Source: an uncultured Clostridia bacterium (GTDB taxonomy: Bacteria; Bacillota; Clostridia; Christensenellales; UBA1242). From it: a stretch of 64,000 nucleotides of DNA. Below are positions 1 to 10,278 of this stretch, piece after piece. Location: contig CAKNPS010000004.1 of NCBI GenBank assembly GCA_930990515.1, positions 1-64,000 of the forward strand, given 5' to 3'. The position numbers and the translations under genes were made by a program. Every line of letters begins with the position of its first letter. The first letter of the stretch is position 1. The notes beneath the pieces are model-generated. The model ran no database searches. It had not been told where the DNA came from and saw nothing but the letters and a program-made list of their open reading frames with translations.

Positions 1-160
1 GCAGGCTGATCTTGAAAAGTATGGAGCGAAGCGGAATTAAACCGCAAGGTCGTAGGTTCGCCCGTTCCGGCGGAGTGTTGCTTGGAACAACACTCGTTCA
101 AGCGGTAAACAATCACACAGGATTGTTTACGGTGTCGCTCTCACCCTACCTGAGGAGCCA
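1..160 (+). tRNA. 3' part of a tRNA-Ser(UGA)-like gene, 5' end outside the window, T-loop interrupted by about 80 nt; may be a pseudogene
   Basis: CTTGAAA anticodon-loop-like sequence at about 11-17, long variable arm with GCGG/CCGC stem (41-55 region), T-stem GTAGG-TTCG (52-60) complemented by CCTAC (145-149), then CTGAGGA-G-CCA (150-160). Anticodon stem pairs poorly and the acceptor 5' strand is not in the window. Confidence 0.45.
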
Positions 161-164
161 AAAT

Positions 165-196
165 AAATCTTGCAGAAAAGTCTTGCAAGATTTTAT
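165..196 (+). terminator. Rho-independent terminator after the tRNA-like gene
   Basis: aaatcttgca-gaaaagtct-tgcaagattt inverted repeat followed by T-rich sequence. Confidence 0.6.
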
Positions 197-238
197 TGTT
201 TATATTATAATATATAAAAGTAATTGTTATGGTGTTAT

Positions 239-745
239 ATGGATAAATATTTGGAGAAATATAAACTTTATGTAGAAGATCATAGAAAGAAGGTAAAATT
301 AGCATTTAAGCTTCTTTATCCTTTCATATCTCATAATATGGATTTAAATAAAGAAGATTTGGAACAATTAAAAGTAAATATTGACAATCATGATAAAAGT
401 AAATTTGACGAAGAAGAAAATACGGCAAATGCCTATGCTGAATTTTATTATTGTGAAAATGTCGATGATGAAATATTGGAAAACTTTGAAAATGCAGTTA
501 GATTACATAAGATAAATAATCCACATCATATAAACTATTGGCATACAAGGAATCAAGAAATGCCTACTATCTATCTAATTGAGATGTTTTGTGATTGGTG
601 GTCTTTTAGTTTTGCCAAAAATGACCCAATGGAAATTTTAGATTGGTATAATAAAAATAAGGAAAGTATTAATTTGCGTGATAAAGAAATTGAAACTATA
701 CAAAAATTATTAACGTTTGTAAAAACATTAGATAAACAAAAATAA
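239..745 (+). CDS. DUF5662-like hypothetical protein
   Basis: ORF; ATG at 239 preferred over the TTG at 224; pattern NIDNHDKSKF...ENAVRLHKINNPHHINYWH recalled as DUF5662-like. Confidence 0.65.
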   Translation: MDKYLEKYKLYVEDHRKKVKLAFKLLYPFISHNMDLNKEDLEQLKVNIDNHDKSKFDEEENTANAYAEFYYCENVDDEILENFENAVRLHKINNPHHINYWHTRNQEMPTIYLIEMFCDWWSFSFAKNDPMEILDWYNKNKESINLRDKEIETIQKLLTFVKTLDKQK

Positions 746-792
746 TTTTATAATTAATTTATACATAAAATATAGATTAAAATTAATAATAA

Positions 793-818
793 AAAACTCT
801 CAAGTGAGAGTTTTATTT
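793..818. terminator. Bidirectional terminator
   Basis: aaaactctc-aagt-gagagtttt between convergent genes. Confidence 0.6.
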
Positions 819-1696
819 TATGCAAAATCTTCTTGGTTGAACCAATCTGGTTCTGAAACTTGACTATTAGATTTATCTAAACTTATTGTTACATTATTTG
901 GATATATTTCGTTTCCTGCACCGCCAAATACTTGCATACTAAAATCAAGACTATTAATATTGTCGTTGTTGTCAAAAGTTATTACGATTTCTCCAAATCC
1001 TTCATCTTTGAGTTTCTCTAGTGCTTCGCCAGTTCCAAATAAGCCGTCAGTTGAAGGTCCTACAGTTTCCATGACATAAGAAGCATATTCATACATGTTT
1101 ATTTCAATTGTTAATGTGTAGCCATCATTAATTGAAGTTTTTAAAACATCACCTCTATATGCAACTTCAAAAGCTTTATCAAGAAACATGACATCAAAAT
1201 TACACAAGATTAAACTTAAGTTGGCACTTTCTTCCGTTCCGTTTGAAAATTCTGTTTTTGTTTTTGAGCCATCAAAATTTATTTTATAAATAAAATTGCC
1301 GTCAAAATATTCTTGTGTTGAAAGATTGGTGCTATTATTGCTTACATTATAATTTAAGGCGTATTTAGACCAAGCATCACCTGTTTTTTCAATTGTTGCA
1401 GACATATTAACTGAATCAGTATATTCTGGAGTGACTAAATTACTTCTAATATAAGTGTCAGTTGTTCCAAATTTTAAGAATACATCTCTATTACCATTAT
1501 TCGCCTGAGATGATATTTGCGAAGATGTTTCATTATCTAGTGAAAGAGCATTGACAATTAGTTCCTTTGTTTCGGCAAGGGTGATTGTTTCTGACTGGTC
1601 ATTAGGTGAATCATTGCAGGCTGTTAATATAAAGCCAAAACATAAAATTAATGAAAGCAGAAGTAATATTCTAAAACTTAATGATTTTGTTTTCAT
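818..1696 (-). CDS. Putative lipoprotein
   Basis: N-terminal signal peptide with lipobox (FILTAC). Confidence 0.7.
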   Translation of the reverse strand: MKTKSLSFRILLLLSLILCFGFILTACNDSPNDQSETITLAETKELIVNALSLDNETSSQISSQANNGNRDVFLKFGTTDTYIRSNLVTPEYTDSVNMSATIEKTGDAWSKYALNYNVSNNSTNLSTQEYFDGNFIYKINFDGSKTKTEFSNGTEESANLSLILCNFDVMFLDKAFEVAYRGDVLKTSINDGYTLTIEINMYEYASYVMETVGPSTDGLFGTGEALEKLKDEGFGEIVITFDNNDNINSLDFSMQVFGGAGNEIYPNNVTISLDKSNSQVSEPDWFNQEDFA

Positions 1697-1841
1697 AATC
1701 TTCTCCTTAATGTTATTATATCATATAAACTTTTAATTTCAAAATTTTTATATAGAATTATAAAGAAAACTTGTCGTATATTTGTTTATTTGATTAAACT
1801 ATGATAAAATAAGTTTATCATAATTTTTTTAAGGAGTTTTT

Positions 1842-2582
1842 ATAACACCGAAAATATTTGGTTGGGAGCACATCACTTTTCTTGTTGTCTTTTTTGTTTT
1901 AGCAATTCTTTCTTTAATTTTAATCAAAAAATATGTGAAGTCTGATAAAACCAAAGATATCATTGTGAGATGTGTGGCGGGAGTTTTGCTTATTACTCTT
2001 TTGTGGAACCGTATTTCACTTGCTGTCATTCAAGGGAATTGGGTGCGTATAATTCCAAACACTTTTTGTGGCATGGATAGTTTAGTTTTGGCACTTGCAG
2101 TATTGTTTGGACGAAAGAATAATAATGTTTTACACTTTGTTGTATACCTTGCTTTTGTTGGGGGATCACTCACAATTTTGTATCCAACTTTTATTGAAGA
2201 TTATGACACATTTTTTCACACAGTAACGCTTTCAGGAATGCTTCATCACGCATTAAGTTTTTATCTTTCCATATTAGTCCAAGTGGTTTGTTGGTTTATT
2301 CCTACTTACAAGAAATGGGCAAATTTAATTATAGGCTTTATGGCATATATCACACTTGGAACATTTTTAATTTTTGTTTTAGATGTAAATACAGCATTCT
2401 ATATTAGCCATCCAATTTTGTCTGGAACACCATTGACGGTATGGGTTCTTGCGCCAATATTTGCAGTAGGTTATGCACTTTATATGTTGGGACTAGAATT
2501 AATAAGACGAAATTGGAAAAGTCGAAAGAAAGAGTCTGACTCATTCAAAATTATAATGCAAACAATAAAAAAGAGTGCTTGA
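1842..2582 (+). CDS. YwaF/TIGR02206-like integral membrane protein
   Basis: Multi-TM ORF; reading frame stays open upstream of the listed start to 1842, where AAGGAG is followed by ATA. Confidence 0.6.
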   Translation: MTPKIFGWEHITFLVVFFVLAILSLILIKKYVKSDKTKDIIVRCVAGVLLITLLWNRISLAVIQGNWVRIIPNTFCGMDSLVLALAVLFGRKNNNVLHFVVYLAFVGGSLTILYPTFIEDYDTFFHTVTLSGMLHHALSFYLSILVQVVCWFIPTYKKWANLIIGFMAYITLGTFLIFVLDVNTAFYISHPILSGTPLTVWVLAPIFAVGYALYMLGLELIRRNWKSRKKESDSFKIIMQTIKKSA

Positions 2583-2620
2583 AGCACTTTTTTTAGTAAT
2601 ATTTGTTTTAATTTTTTCTA

Positions 2621-3577
2621 TTAAGCATTGCAATCTTTAGGAATAGCAAAAAGAACAATTTCTGTAGGGTATAGATTTCCGCCATAATTACGAAGATAGA
2701 ATTTATAGTTTTTGTTATAACTATAAATTAATTTTGGAAGTTTAAAGTAATGGTTGTTGTTGTGATATAGTGAAATCAAAAGTTTTGGGGTGTCATTTTG
2801 AATATGTTTTTTTGCTCCCATTAGTGCCAACTCTTCATCGCCTTCAATATCCATTTTGATTAACGAGATTTTTTCTTTAACATCTTCATCAAGTGATTTT
2901 GCTTCAATTTTGATTTTACCTTTATTTTTCGTTTTATTGGCAGAGTTACTTGTTGAGTTTTCGTCTAAATATAAAGTTTTTGATTTATTGCTGACGGCCA
3001 AACTTTTTATTTCTATATTTTTATAGTTTATTAAATTATTTTTTAAAGTTGGAATTATATCAGTTGTAATTTCATAGCAATAGATTTTTTTGTAAGAATT
3101 TTCTCCATAACATTTTATGAAATCTAAGACAGTGTCGCCAGTGTAACTTCCAATGTCAGCAAAAACTTCTTCTTTCATTTTTGGCAAAATATCAAAATCG
3201 AAATAATGATGGTATTTTTGATTTAAAGTTTTTTGAAGGGAAGTAAAATCGTAGTTAATAAAATTGTTTAAAATAGCGTGAAGCAAGAATTTGGAAGAGT
3301 CGTCTTCAAGTTTTCCATATAGCCAAACAAAATCATTGATATGATTTTTTATCGTTTTTGCTTTTTGTTCGATTTCGTCATAGTCTAAATTGTCTTCGTG
3401 AAGGCTTCCCCAAAACTTGTATTTGTCAAAATAGTTTTCTAAACTTGTTTTTATATTTTTGGGAAGAAAAGAATAATTAAACTTGATTTTAAAAAGTAGT
3501 TCTTCTTCGTTTAAATTTGAAATAGAGTCAACTAATTGGTAAAAATTTTTATCGTGAATATTGTTTATTTTTTGCAT
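2621..3577 (-). CDS. FkbM family methyltransferase
   Basis: FADIGSYTGDTVLDF and IKMDIEGDEELALMGA motifs. Confidence 0.8.
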   Translation of the reverse strand: MQKINNIHDKNFYQLVDSISNLNEEELLFKIKFNYSFLPKNIKTSLENYFDKYKFWGSLHEDNLDYDEIEQKAKTIKNHINDFVWLYGKLEDDSSKFLLHAILNNFINYDFTSLQKTLNQKYHHYFDFDILPKMKEEVFADIGSYTGDTVLDFIKCYGENSYKKIYCYEITTDIIPTLKNNLINYKNIEIKSLAVSNKSKTLYLDENSTSNSANKTKNKGKIKIEAKSLDEDVKEKISLIKMDIEGDEELALMGAKKHIQNDTPKLLISLYHNNNHYFKLPKLIYSYNKNYKFYLRNYGGNLYPTEIVLFAIPKDCNA

Positions 3578-3738
3578 ATAATTCTCCTATTAAAATTTCT
3601 ATGAAATAATAAATAATTTTGTTATTATTAAAAATAATTGAAAAATCAATTAAAATATAATAAAAAAACAATATTTTTTGTAAATTTTTACTATTTTTTA
3701 ATTTTAATTTTGTTTTATTGGAGAAATTTAAAATGGTA

Positions 3739-3767
3739 TTGACAAAAAATATGATTTAATATATACT
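3739..3767 (+). promoter_or_regulatory. Sigma-A-type promoter upstream of ABC transporter
   Basis: TTGACA (3739-3744), 17-nt spacer, TATACT (3762-3767). Confidence 0.65.
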
Positions 3768-3788
3768 AAGGAAGTTTAGGGAGAGGAT

Positions 3789-5576
3789 ATGAAAATTTCA
3801 TCTTATTTTAAAAAACATATTTTCGTTATAATTTTGTATATTTTATTGTATGCTATTATGACTGGGTTAAATGTGGCACTTACAATATTACTTGCAGATT
3901 CTGTAGAATATATAACTTTGGGAGAGTATGAAAATGCTGTTAAATATTTTTCTATTGGGATTCTTTGTCTTTTGATACGAATTATTCTCAACCTATTTCA
4001 TTCTTTAATGTATAACAAGTATTCTGCACTTATTGTCAGAGATATGAGTCTTGATTGTGTTAAACAAGCATTTAAATTAAATTCTGCAACCTACACTGAC
4101 CACAAAACTGGCGAGTTTACACAAAGAATTGTTGGAGATCCAAATAGAATCATTGGAAGTTTAGATACACTTATTCAATATGTGTCAGTTATTATTTCTG
4201 CTATAGTAGTTACAACTTATGTTTTTTTCTTAAATTGGGTTATTGCGTTAGTTATTGTCGGAGTAATAATAATTGCGGTAATAGTTGATATTATTAGAGT
4301 TAAACTTAGAAACAAAAATCAAAATAAATCTTTAAAACTTAACGATCAAGTTTATTCAATTGTTAATGAAGTTGTAAAAAGTGAACGGGATATTAAAACA
4401 TCAGGACTAGAAAATAAACTTGAAATCACAACAAAAGAAAAATATGATAGATACATAGAGCAGAATATCAAAACGACAAAGATTAATACAACGCTGAATA
4501 TGTTGAGAGTGTTTATTACAAATATAGGTATTTATGGAACTTTACTTTTGGGTATTTTCTTAATGGAAAAAGGACTTGTGACAATAAGTATATTTATGGT
4601 TATATATTCATATAATGGCACTCTTCGTTCTTTTCCAGCATATCTAAGCAGTCTATTGAATGTTTTTAGTGATATTAAAATTCATACAAGAAGAATTAAA
4701 CAATTATTTGATGAAGAAGAATACGTGACGGAAAAATTCGGAAATGTAAAATTAGAAAATGTTAAAGGGGAAATCAAATTTGATAATGTTGGGTTTAAAT
4801 ATAAAGTTTATGACTATAAACGCGATGAAAAAACAGATAAACTTGAAAAAACTCTAAAAAGTGAAAATGAAGTCTTAAAAGATTTAAGTTTTGAAATTGA
4901 ACCAAACACGACAGTTGCGTTTGTTGGAAGAAGTGGAAGCGGAAAATCAACAATTCTTTCGCTTATGGCAAAAATGTTAGAAACAGATAGTGGACAAGTT
5001 TTGATTGATGGTGTTGATATTAAAGACTTAGACAAAGAGACTCTTAGAAAATCAATTTCGCTGGTAAACCAATTTCCATATATTTTTGATATGAGTATAA
5101 AAGAAAATCTGCTTCTTGCAAAAGAAGACGCGAGCGATGAAGAAATTGAAAATGCCATTAAAGACTCATATCTTGATGAATTTGTAAAAACATTACCAGA
5201 AGGGCTAGATACGGTTGTGGGGGAGAGTGGAATTAAACTTTCAGGTGGTCAAAGACAACGCCTTGCGATTGCAAGAGCCCTGCTTAGAAAGTCAAGCATA
5301 ATCATTTTTGATGAAAGCACCAGTTCTCTTGATAACTTTGCACAGGAACATATTAAAAAATGTATCGATGGACTCAAAGGTAAAAGCACAATTGTGATTG
5401 TGGCACACAGACTTTCTACGATTAAAAATGTTGACAAGATTTACTTTTTGGAAGAAGGAAAGATTTCTGATACGGGAACATTTGACGAACTTTATAAAAC
5501 AAATAAAGAATTTAAAGATATGTTTACACTTGAAAATTTGCAGGAAAATTTACAATCTGAAAATCCAGAAAATTAA
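3789..5576 (+). CDS. ABC transporter, fused permease and ATP-binding protein
   Basis: N-terminal TM domain, Walker A GRSGSGKST, signature LSGGQRQR, Walker B IIIFDEST. Confidence 0.92.
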   Translation: MKISSYFKKHIFVIILYILLYAIMTGLNVALTILLADSVEYITLGEYENAVKYFSIGILCLLIRIILNLFHSLMYNKYSALIVRDMSLDCVKQAFKLNSATYTDHKTGEFTQRIVGDPNRIIGSLDTLIQYVSVIISAIVVTTYVFFLNWVIALVIVGVIIIAVIVDIIRVKLRNKNQNKSLKLNDQVYSIVNEVVKSERDIKTSGLENKLEITTKEKYDRYIEQNIKTTKINTTLNMLRVFITNIGIYGTLLLGIFLMEKGLVTISIFMVIYSYNGTLRSFPAYLSSLLNVFSDIKIHTRRIKQLFDEEEYVTEKFGNVKLENVKGEIKFDNVGFKYKVYDYKRDEKTDKLEKTLKSENEVLKDLSFEIEPNTTVAFVGRSGSGKSTILSLMAKMLETDSGQVLIDGVDIKDLDKETLRKSISLVNQFPYIFDMSIKENLLLAKEDASDEEIENAIKDSYLDEFVKTLPEGLDTVVGESGIKLSGGQRQRLAIARALLRKSSIIIFDESTSSLDNFAQEHIKKCIDGLKGKSTIVIVAHRLSTIKNVDKIYFLEEGKISDTGTFDELYKTNKEFKDMFTLENLQENLQSENPEN

Positions 5577-5696
5577 AAAAAATGCAAAAAAATAGAAAAA
5601 AGTGAAAAAATATTAAAAAATTATTGTTTTTAATTTAATTTTTTGAAACTTTATCTAATTTGGTATTATAGTTAATTTTTTAAATCTTGACAAAAA

Positions 5697-5725
5697 AGAC
5701 TATATATGGTAAAATAATTCTATTA
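5697..5725 (+). promoter_or_regulatory. Sigma-A-type promoter
   Basis: TTGACA (5697-5702), 17-nt spacer, TAAAAT (5720-5725). Confidence 0.6.
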
Positions 5726-5738
5726 AAGGAGATAAGAT

Positions 5739-6494
5739 ATGAACATACTTTTAAGTCAAGTAATTAATGCAAAAAACGGACGATATCGTGCGGTAAGTGG
5801 ATTGTCTAAGGGTGATGTTGTGTTTATACCAAAAAATCAGCAATCAATAAAACCTTCTAATTTTAAAACTGATTATAAAGATGGTTGGCTTGTTAGGTTA
5901 AAGGGAAATCCTTTTGGAGAGACATTTGAAATTGATGATAGCAAACCTATTCTTGAATGTAAGGAAGTAAAACTCGACAGAGATTATTTTTATTATAAAT
6001 GTGTTGTTCCTTATGGTTTTAAACAAAAAAATATGTATTCAATTGATGGAAAAATTTTGGTAAGAGAACAAATTACTGATGAAATTAAGTTCTTTGATGT
6101 TGATTTAAGAGAAATTAAAGATTTAACATTTTATCAACAAATGGTAAAAACTTTTAAAATTTATGAAAATCTTCCTAGAGAAAATCCGTTAGATGTAAGT
6201 TATTTCTTTCAATTTTTTAATCAATTTAAAAATGGATTAAATCCTTTTGCAAACAATACTCTTTTTAAAGATGCTGTGAAGCAGAACAAGACTTTGGAAG
6301 AATGTGATAATATAAAAGAAGTGATGCTTACTAAAGAACAAGCTGAAGAACTTCAGTCTTTTGGACTTGCAATGTGTAAATCGGCATTAACTGATGATTA
6401 TGGCAAAGTTGATCCTGATTATTTTGGTGAGTATCAATTAATGCTTCGTCAAATCGTAGAAGCAGTTGATAAGGCAAATCCTTTGGAAAAATAA
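5739..6494 (+). CDS. Hypothetical protein
   Basis: Long ORF with SD (aaaggag) and upstream promoter. Confidence 0.75.
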   Translation: MNILLSQVINAKNGRYRAVSGLSKGDVVFIPKNQQSIKPSNFKTDYKDGWLVRLKGNPFGETFEIDDSKPILECKEVKLDRDYFYYKCVVPYGFKQKNMYSIDGKILVREQITDEIKFFDVDLREIKDLTFYQQMVKTFKIYENLPRENPLDVSYFFQFFNQFKNGLNPFANNTLFKDAVKQNKTLEECDNIKEVMLTKEQAEELQSFGLAMCKSALTDDYGKVDPDYFGEYQLMLRQIVEAVDKANPLEK

Positions 6495-6504
6495 AAATAT
6501 ATAA

Positions 6505-6545
6505 AAAATCGCAAAAAAATTAAAAATTTTGCGATTTTTTGCATT
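6505..6545 (+). terminator. Rho-independent terminator
   Basis: aaaaaatcgcaaaa...ttttgcgatttttt. Confidence 0.65.
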
Positions 6546-6963
6546 TTTTAAGTAATTTTCTATCATTTTAATTAAATTCAAACATTTAGTGTTTTTATAT
6601 ATAATCAAAAATAATTCTTTGTCGCTTTAGTTAATAAACAAATTTTGACTTTTAGATTGTGCTATTTTGCTTTATATTTATATTAGATTTCGAAGATAGG
6701 ATTTTGTCTATTTTAATATGCTTTTATTTCCGTTATTCGTTACTATTAATTATATATAAAATATATATTTTAAATTTTCATCTATATTAGGATTTACAAG
6801 TTTTAAATCCAATTTAATTTTGAAGTATAAGAATAAGAAAAAGTTTTGTATTAATTGGGAGGGTGGTATTGTCACAAATTTAAATAATTGCGATTGCGTT
6901 ATCAAGGGCGACGACGTCGAAACAAAAAAAGTGGCAATGTCACAAATTATTTTTGAAAAACTG

Positions 6964-6992
6964 TTGACATTTAATTTTTAGTCTGCTATAAT
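6964..6992 (+). promoter_or_regulatory. Strong promoter of the ribosomal protein operon
   Basis: TTGACA (6964-6969), 17-nt spacer, TATAAT (6987-6992). Confidence 0.85.
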
Positions 6993-6999
6993 ATGCTTG

Positions 7000-7242
7000 C
7001 TGTTATTTATGGGGCGAAGCACAAGGTTACTTACACTTAACAAGCAGTGGTAAGAAAATTTGTGTGGACCAAATCCTAGTCATAGATGCTAGGGTGACCG
7101 AAATGACATTTTTTTAAACTTAACAGCGCGACACACACGGGGTAGTGTTTGAGAGATGAAAAATGTGGGAAGAATTCTTGAGAATAACTATTTAAGTGTG
7201 AAATGCAACATTTCGGGGTGCTATTACAGGAGGTATTATTAA
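7000..7242 (+). promoter_or_regulatory. Long structured 5' leader of the S10 operon
   Basis: About 240 nt between promoter and rpsJ; CCTAG/CTAGG hairpin and long-range CCGAAATG (7098-7105) / CATTTCGG (7209-7216) complementarity. Confidence 0.5.
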
Positions 7243-7551
7243 ATGGCAACACAAAAAATGAGAATTAAACTTAAAGCCTATGAACACTCTTTAATTGACC
7301 AAGCTTGCAAGAGAATTATTGAAACTGCTGGCAAGAATGGTGCAAAGGTTTCTGGGCCTATTCCACTTCCAACAGATAAAGAAGTGGTTACTGTGATCCG
7401 TTCTCCTCACAAGTATAAAGATTCAAGAGAACAATTTGAAAGCAAAACCCACAAAAGACTTATCGATATTTATAATCCAACAAACAAGGCTATTGACGCA
7501 CTTATGAAGTTAGAACTCCCTGCCGGTGTTGAGATTAAAATCAGTCTATAA
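7243..7551 (+). CDS. rpsJ: 30S ribosomal protein S10
   Basis: Sequence and operon position. Confidence 0.98.
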   Translation: MATQKMRIKLKAYEHSLIDQACKRIIETAGKNGAKVSGPIPLPTDKEVVTVIRSPHKYKDSREQFESKTHKRLIDIYNPTNKAIDALMKLELPAGVEIKISL

Positions 7552-7569
7552 GGAAGGAGGTAAAGAGAA

Positions 7570-8199
7570 GTGAGTAAAGCAATAATCGGAAAGAAAATTG
7601 GTATGACACAAGTCTTTGCCGAAGACGGAAAAGTTATTCCTGTGACTGTTGTTGAAGCTGGCCCTATGGTTGTGGTTAGAAAGAAGACAGTTGAGACTGA
7701 TGGATACAACACTTATGTTGTAGCATTCGGCAAGAAAACAAAGAATGTCACAAAACCTATGAAAGGTGTTTATGACAAAGCAAAAGTTGAACCTATGAAG
7801 GTTTTAAAAGAATTTGACCTTGATGGTGAATACGAAATCGGAAACGAAATCAAAGCAAACATTTTCTCAGAAAATGACAAAGTTGATGTTTCTGGTATGA
7901 CAAAAGGACACGGATTTTCAGGCGTTATCAAAAGATGGAATGCTCATCGACTTAAGATGACTCACGGTACTGGTCCTGTTCACAGAGAAGTAGGTTCCTT
8001 GAGTGCAAACTCATCTCCATCGCGTGTATTTAAAAATAAACACATGCCTGGACAATATGGAAACGAAAAAGTTACCATTCAAAACTTAGAAATTGTTAAA
8101 GTCGATGCAGACAGAAACTTACTTTTAATTAAAGGTAATGTTCCAGGAGCAAAGGGAGCAATCCTTACAATTAAAGAGTCTGTTAAAAAGGCTAAATAA
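7570..8199 (+). CDS. rplC: 50S ribosomal protein L3
   Basis: Sequence and operon position. Confidence 0.98.
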   Translation: MSKAIIGKKIGMTQVFAEDGKVIPVTVVEAGPMVVVRKKTVETDGYNTYVVAFGKKTKNVTKPMKGVYDKAKVEPMKVLKEFDLDGEYEIGNEIKANIFSENDKVDVSGMTKGHGFSGVIKRWNAHRLKMTHGTGPVHREVGSLSANSSPSRVFKNKHMPGQYGNEKVTIQNLEIVKVDADRNLLLIKGNVPGAKGAILTIKESVKKAK

Positions 8200-8210
8200 G
8201 GAGCGAAGAA

Positions 8211-8834
8211 ATGGCAAAAGTTAAAGTATATAACATGAATGCCGAAGAAGTTGGAACAAAAACTTTAAAAGATGACATCTTCGGAGTTGAGTATAACGAA
8301 CCACTCATTCACGAAGTTATTGTTGCTTACAACGCTAACCAAAGACAAGGAACAAAAAGCACATTAACAAGAAGTGAAGTTAGAGGTCACGCAGCAAAAC
8401 CTTGGCGTCAAAAGGGAACAGGTCGTGCTAGACAAGGTTCAACAAAAGGTCCACAATGGACAGGCGGTGGAGTTGTTTTTGCTCCAAAGCCAAGAGATTT
8501 CTCTAAGAAGGTTAATAAAGTGGCAAAAAGAGTTGCTCTTCTTAGTGCATTAAGTGAAAAACTTAGAGAAAAGAATGTTACAGTTCTTGACAAATTCGAC
8601 ATTACATCAGCAAAAACTAAAGATGCTCAAAAATTCTTAGATGCATTCAAGTTTGATGGAAGCGTGGTTGTTGTTAGTGCTGATAACACAGAAAAAGAAG
8701 TTAGAGCAGTTAAAAACATTCAAAATCTTCAAACAGTTGATGTATCACTTTTGAACGTTTACGATGTTGTTGCAAACAAAAATGTTGTTTTAACTGAATC
8801 TGCAATTAAATACTTAGAGGAGGCTAACGCATAA
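8211..8834 (+). CDS. rplD: 50S ribosomal protein L4
   Basis: Sequence and operon position. Confidence 0.98.
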   Translation: MAKVKVYNMNAEEVGTKTLKDDIFGVEYNEPLIHEVIVAYNANQRQGTKSTLTRSEVRGHAAKPWRQKGTGRARQGSTKGPQWTGGGVVFAPKPRDFSKKVNKVAKRVALLSALSEKLREKNVTVLDKFDITSAKTKDAQKFLDAFKFDGSVVVVSADNTEKEVRAVKNIQNLQTVDVSLLNVYDVVANKNVVLTESAIKYLEEANA

Positions 8835-9136
8835 TGGACGCTAACGAAATTATCGTAAGACCACTACTTACGGAGAAAAGTTATAGTGGAATTCAAAACA
8901 AGACATACACTTTCATCGTAAACAAAAATGCGAACAAAGTTCAAATTGCTAAAGCAGTTGAAGAAAAGTTCAAAGTGGAAGTTGAGAAAGTAAACACAAT
9001 TCTTGTTAAAGGAAAGAAAAAATCACAAAACACAAAACAAGGAAGAACAGTAGGAAAAACAAGTGATTACAAAAAAGCAATCGTAACTTTAACTGAAAAA
9101 TCTAAACCTATTGCCTTCTTTGAAAGCTTATCTTAA
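8834..9136 (+). CDS. rplW: 50S ribosomal protein L23
   Basis: Sequence and operon position. Confidence 0.97.
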   Translation: MDANEIIVRPLLTEKSYSGIQNKTYTFIVNKNANKVQIAKAVEEKFKVEVEKVNTILVKGKKKSQNTKQGRTVGKTSDYKKAIVTLTEKSKPIAFFESLS

Positions 9137-9148
9137 TAGGAGGGGAAA

Positions 9149-9976
9149 ATGGCTATAATTAAGAGTAATCCAACTTCAGCTGGTAGAAGATTTTACACAA
9201 AACTCGCTGCTGAAGAAATAACAAAGAAAGCACCTGAAAAATCTCTCCTTGCTGTTAAGAAAAAACATGCTGGAAAGAATGCTCAAGGTAAAATCACAGT
9301 TCGTCACAAGGGTGGCGGAAATAGACAAAAATATCGTATCATTGACTTTAAGAGAAACAAAGATAACATTCCTGCAAAGGTTGTTGGAATTGAATATGAC
9401 CCAAACAGAACGGCATATATCGCACTCCTTTCATATAAGGACGGAGAAAAAAGATATATCATCGCTCCAAACGGACTTAAAGTTGGCGATATTCTTATGA
9501 GTGGCTCAAATGTTGAAATCAGAGTTGGAAACAATCTTCCACTTTCTGATATTCCAGTTGGTTCTCTCATTCACAACATTGAACTTGAACCAAAGAAAGG
9601 CGGACAACTCGCTCGTTCTGCAGGTGCTGAAGTTCAACTTATGGCAAAAGAAGGCAAATATGCCACACTTCGTCTTCCAAGTGGCGAAATGAGAAAAGTT
9701 CTTTTAACTTGCCGTGCAACCATTGGAACAGTTGGTAACTTAGACCACGAACTTGTTTCTCTTGGTAAGGCTGGAAGAAAAAGACACATGGGTGTTCGTC
9801 CAACCGTTCGTGGTGTTGTTATGAACCCTAATGACCACCCACATGGTGGTGGTGAAGGTAAGAGCCCTGTTGGTATGGCAACACCTGTTACACCTTGGGG
9901 TAAACCTGCACTTGGATACAAGACAAGAAAGAAAAATAAACAATCTAACCGTTTAATGGTTAAGAGAATTAATTAA
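9149..9976 (+). CDS. rplB: 50S ribosomal protein L2
   Basis: [19 protein letters not shown]. Confidence 0.98.
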   Translation: MAIIKSNPTSAGRRFYTKLAAEEITKKAPEKSLLAVKKKHAGKNAQGKITVRHKGGGNRQKYRIIDFKRNKDNIPAKVVGIEYDPNRTAYIALLSYKDGEKRYIIAPNGLKVGDILMSGSNVEIRVGNNLPLSDIPVGSLIHNIELEPKKGGQLARSAGAEVQLMAKEGKYATLRLPSGEMRKVLLTCRATIGTVGNLDHELVSLGKAGRKRHMGVRPTVRGVVMNPNDHPHGGGEGKSPVGMATPVTPWGKPALGYKTRKKNKQSNRLMVKRIN

Positions 9977-9987
9977 GGAGCAAGAGT

Positions 9988-10266
9988 ATGAAGAAAGAAG
10001 TTAAACAGCCTTATGTTAGCCCAAGACTTATGAAAAAAGTTCTTGAAATGACTGAAAGTGGCGTTAAGAAACCAATCAAAACTTGGTCAAGAAGTTCAAC
10101 TATCTATCCAGAATTTGTCGGTTTCACTTTCGCTGTTCATAATGGAAAGAAACATATCCCTGTATACTGCACTGCAGATATGGTTGGTCATAAACTTGGT
10201 GAATTCTCTTTAACTAGAACTTTCAAAGGTCACGCAGGTCAAAAGAAAACTGCGTCAAATAGATAA
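9988..10266 (+). CDS. rpsS: 30S ribosomal protein S19
   Basis: Sequence and operon position. Confidence 0.98.
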   Translation: MKKEVKQPYVSPRLMKKVLEMTESGVKKPIKTWSRSSTIYPEFVGFTFAVHNGKKHIPVYCTADMVGHKLGEFSLTRTFKGHAGQKKTASNR

Positions 10267-10278
10267 GAGAGGTGAAAA

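Noticed and set aside
12-275. ORF 12..275 (87 aa)
   Set aside because: Covers the tRNA-like gene, its hairpins and terminator; no SD and no protein-like composition.
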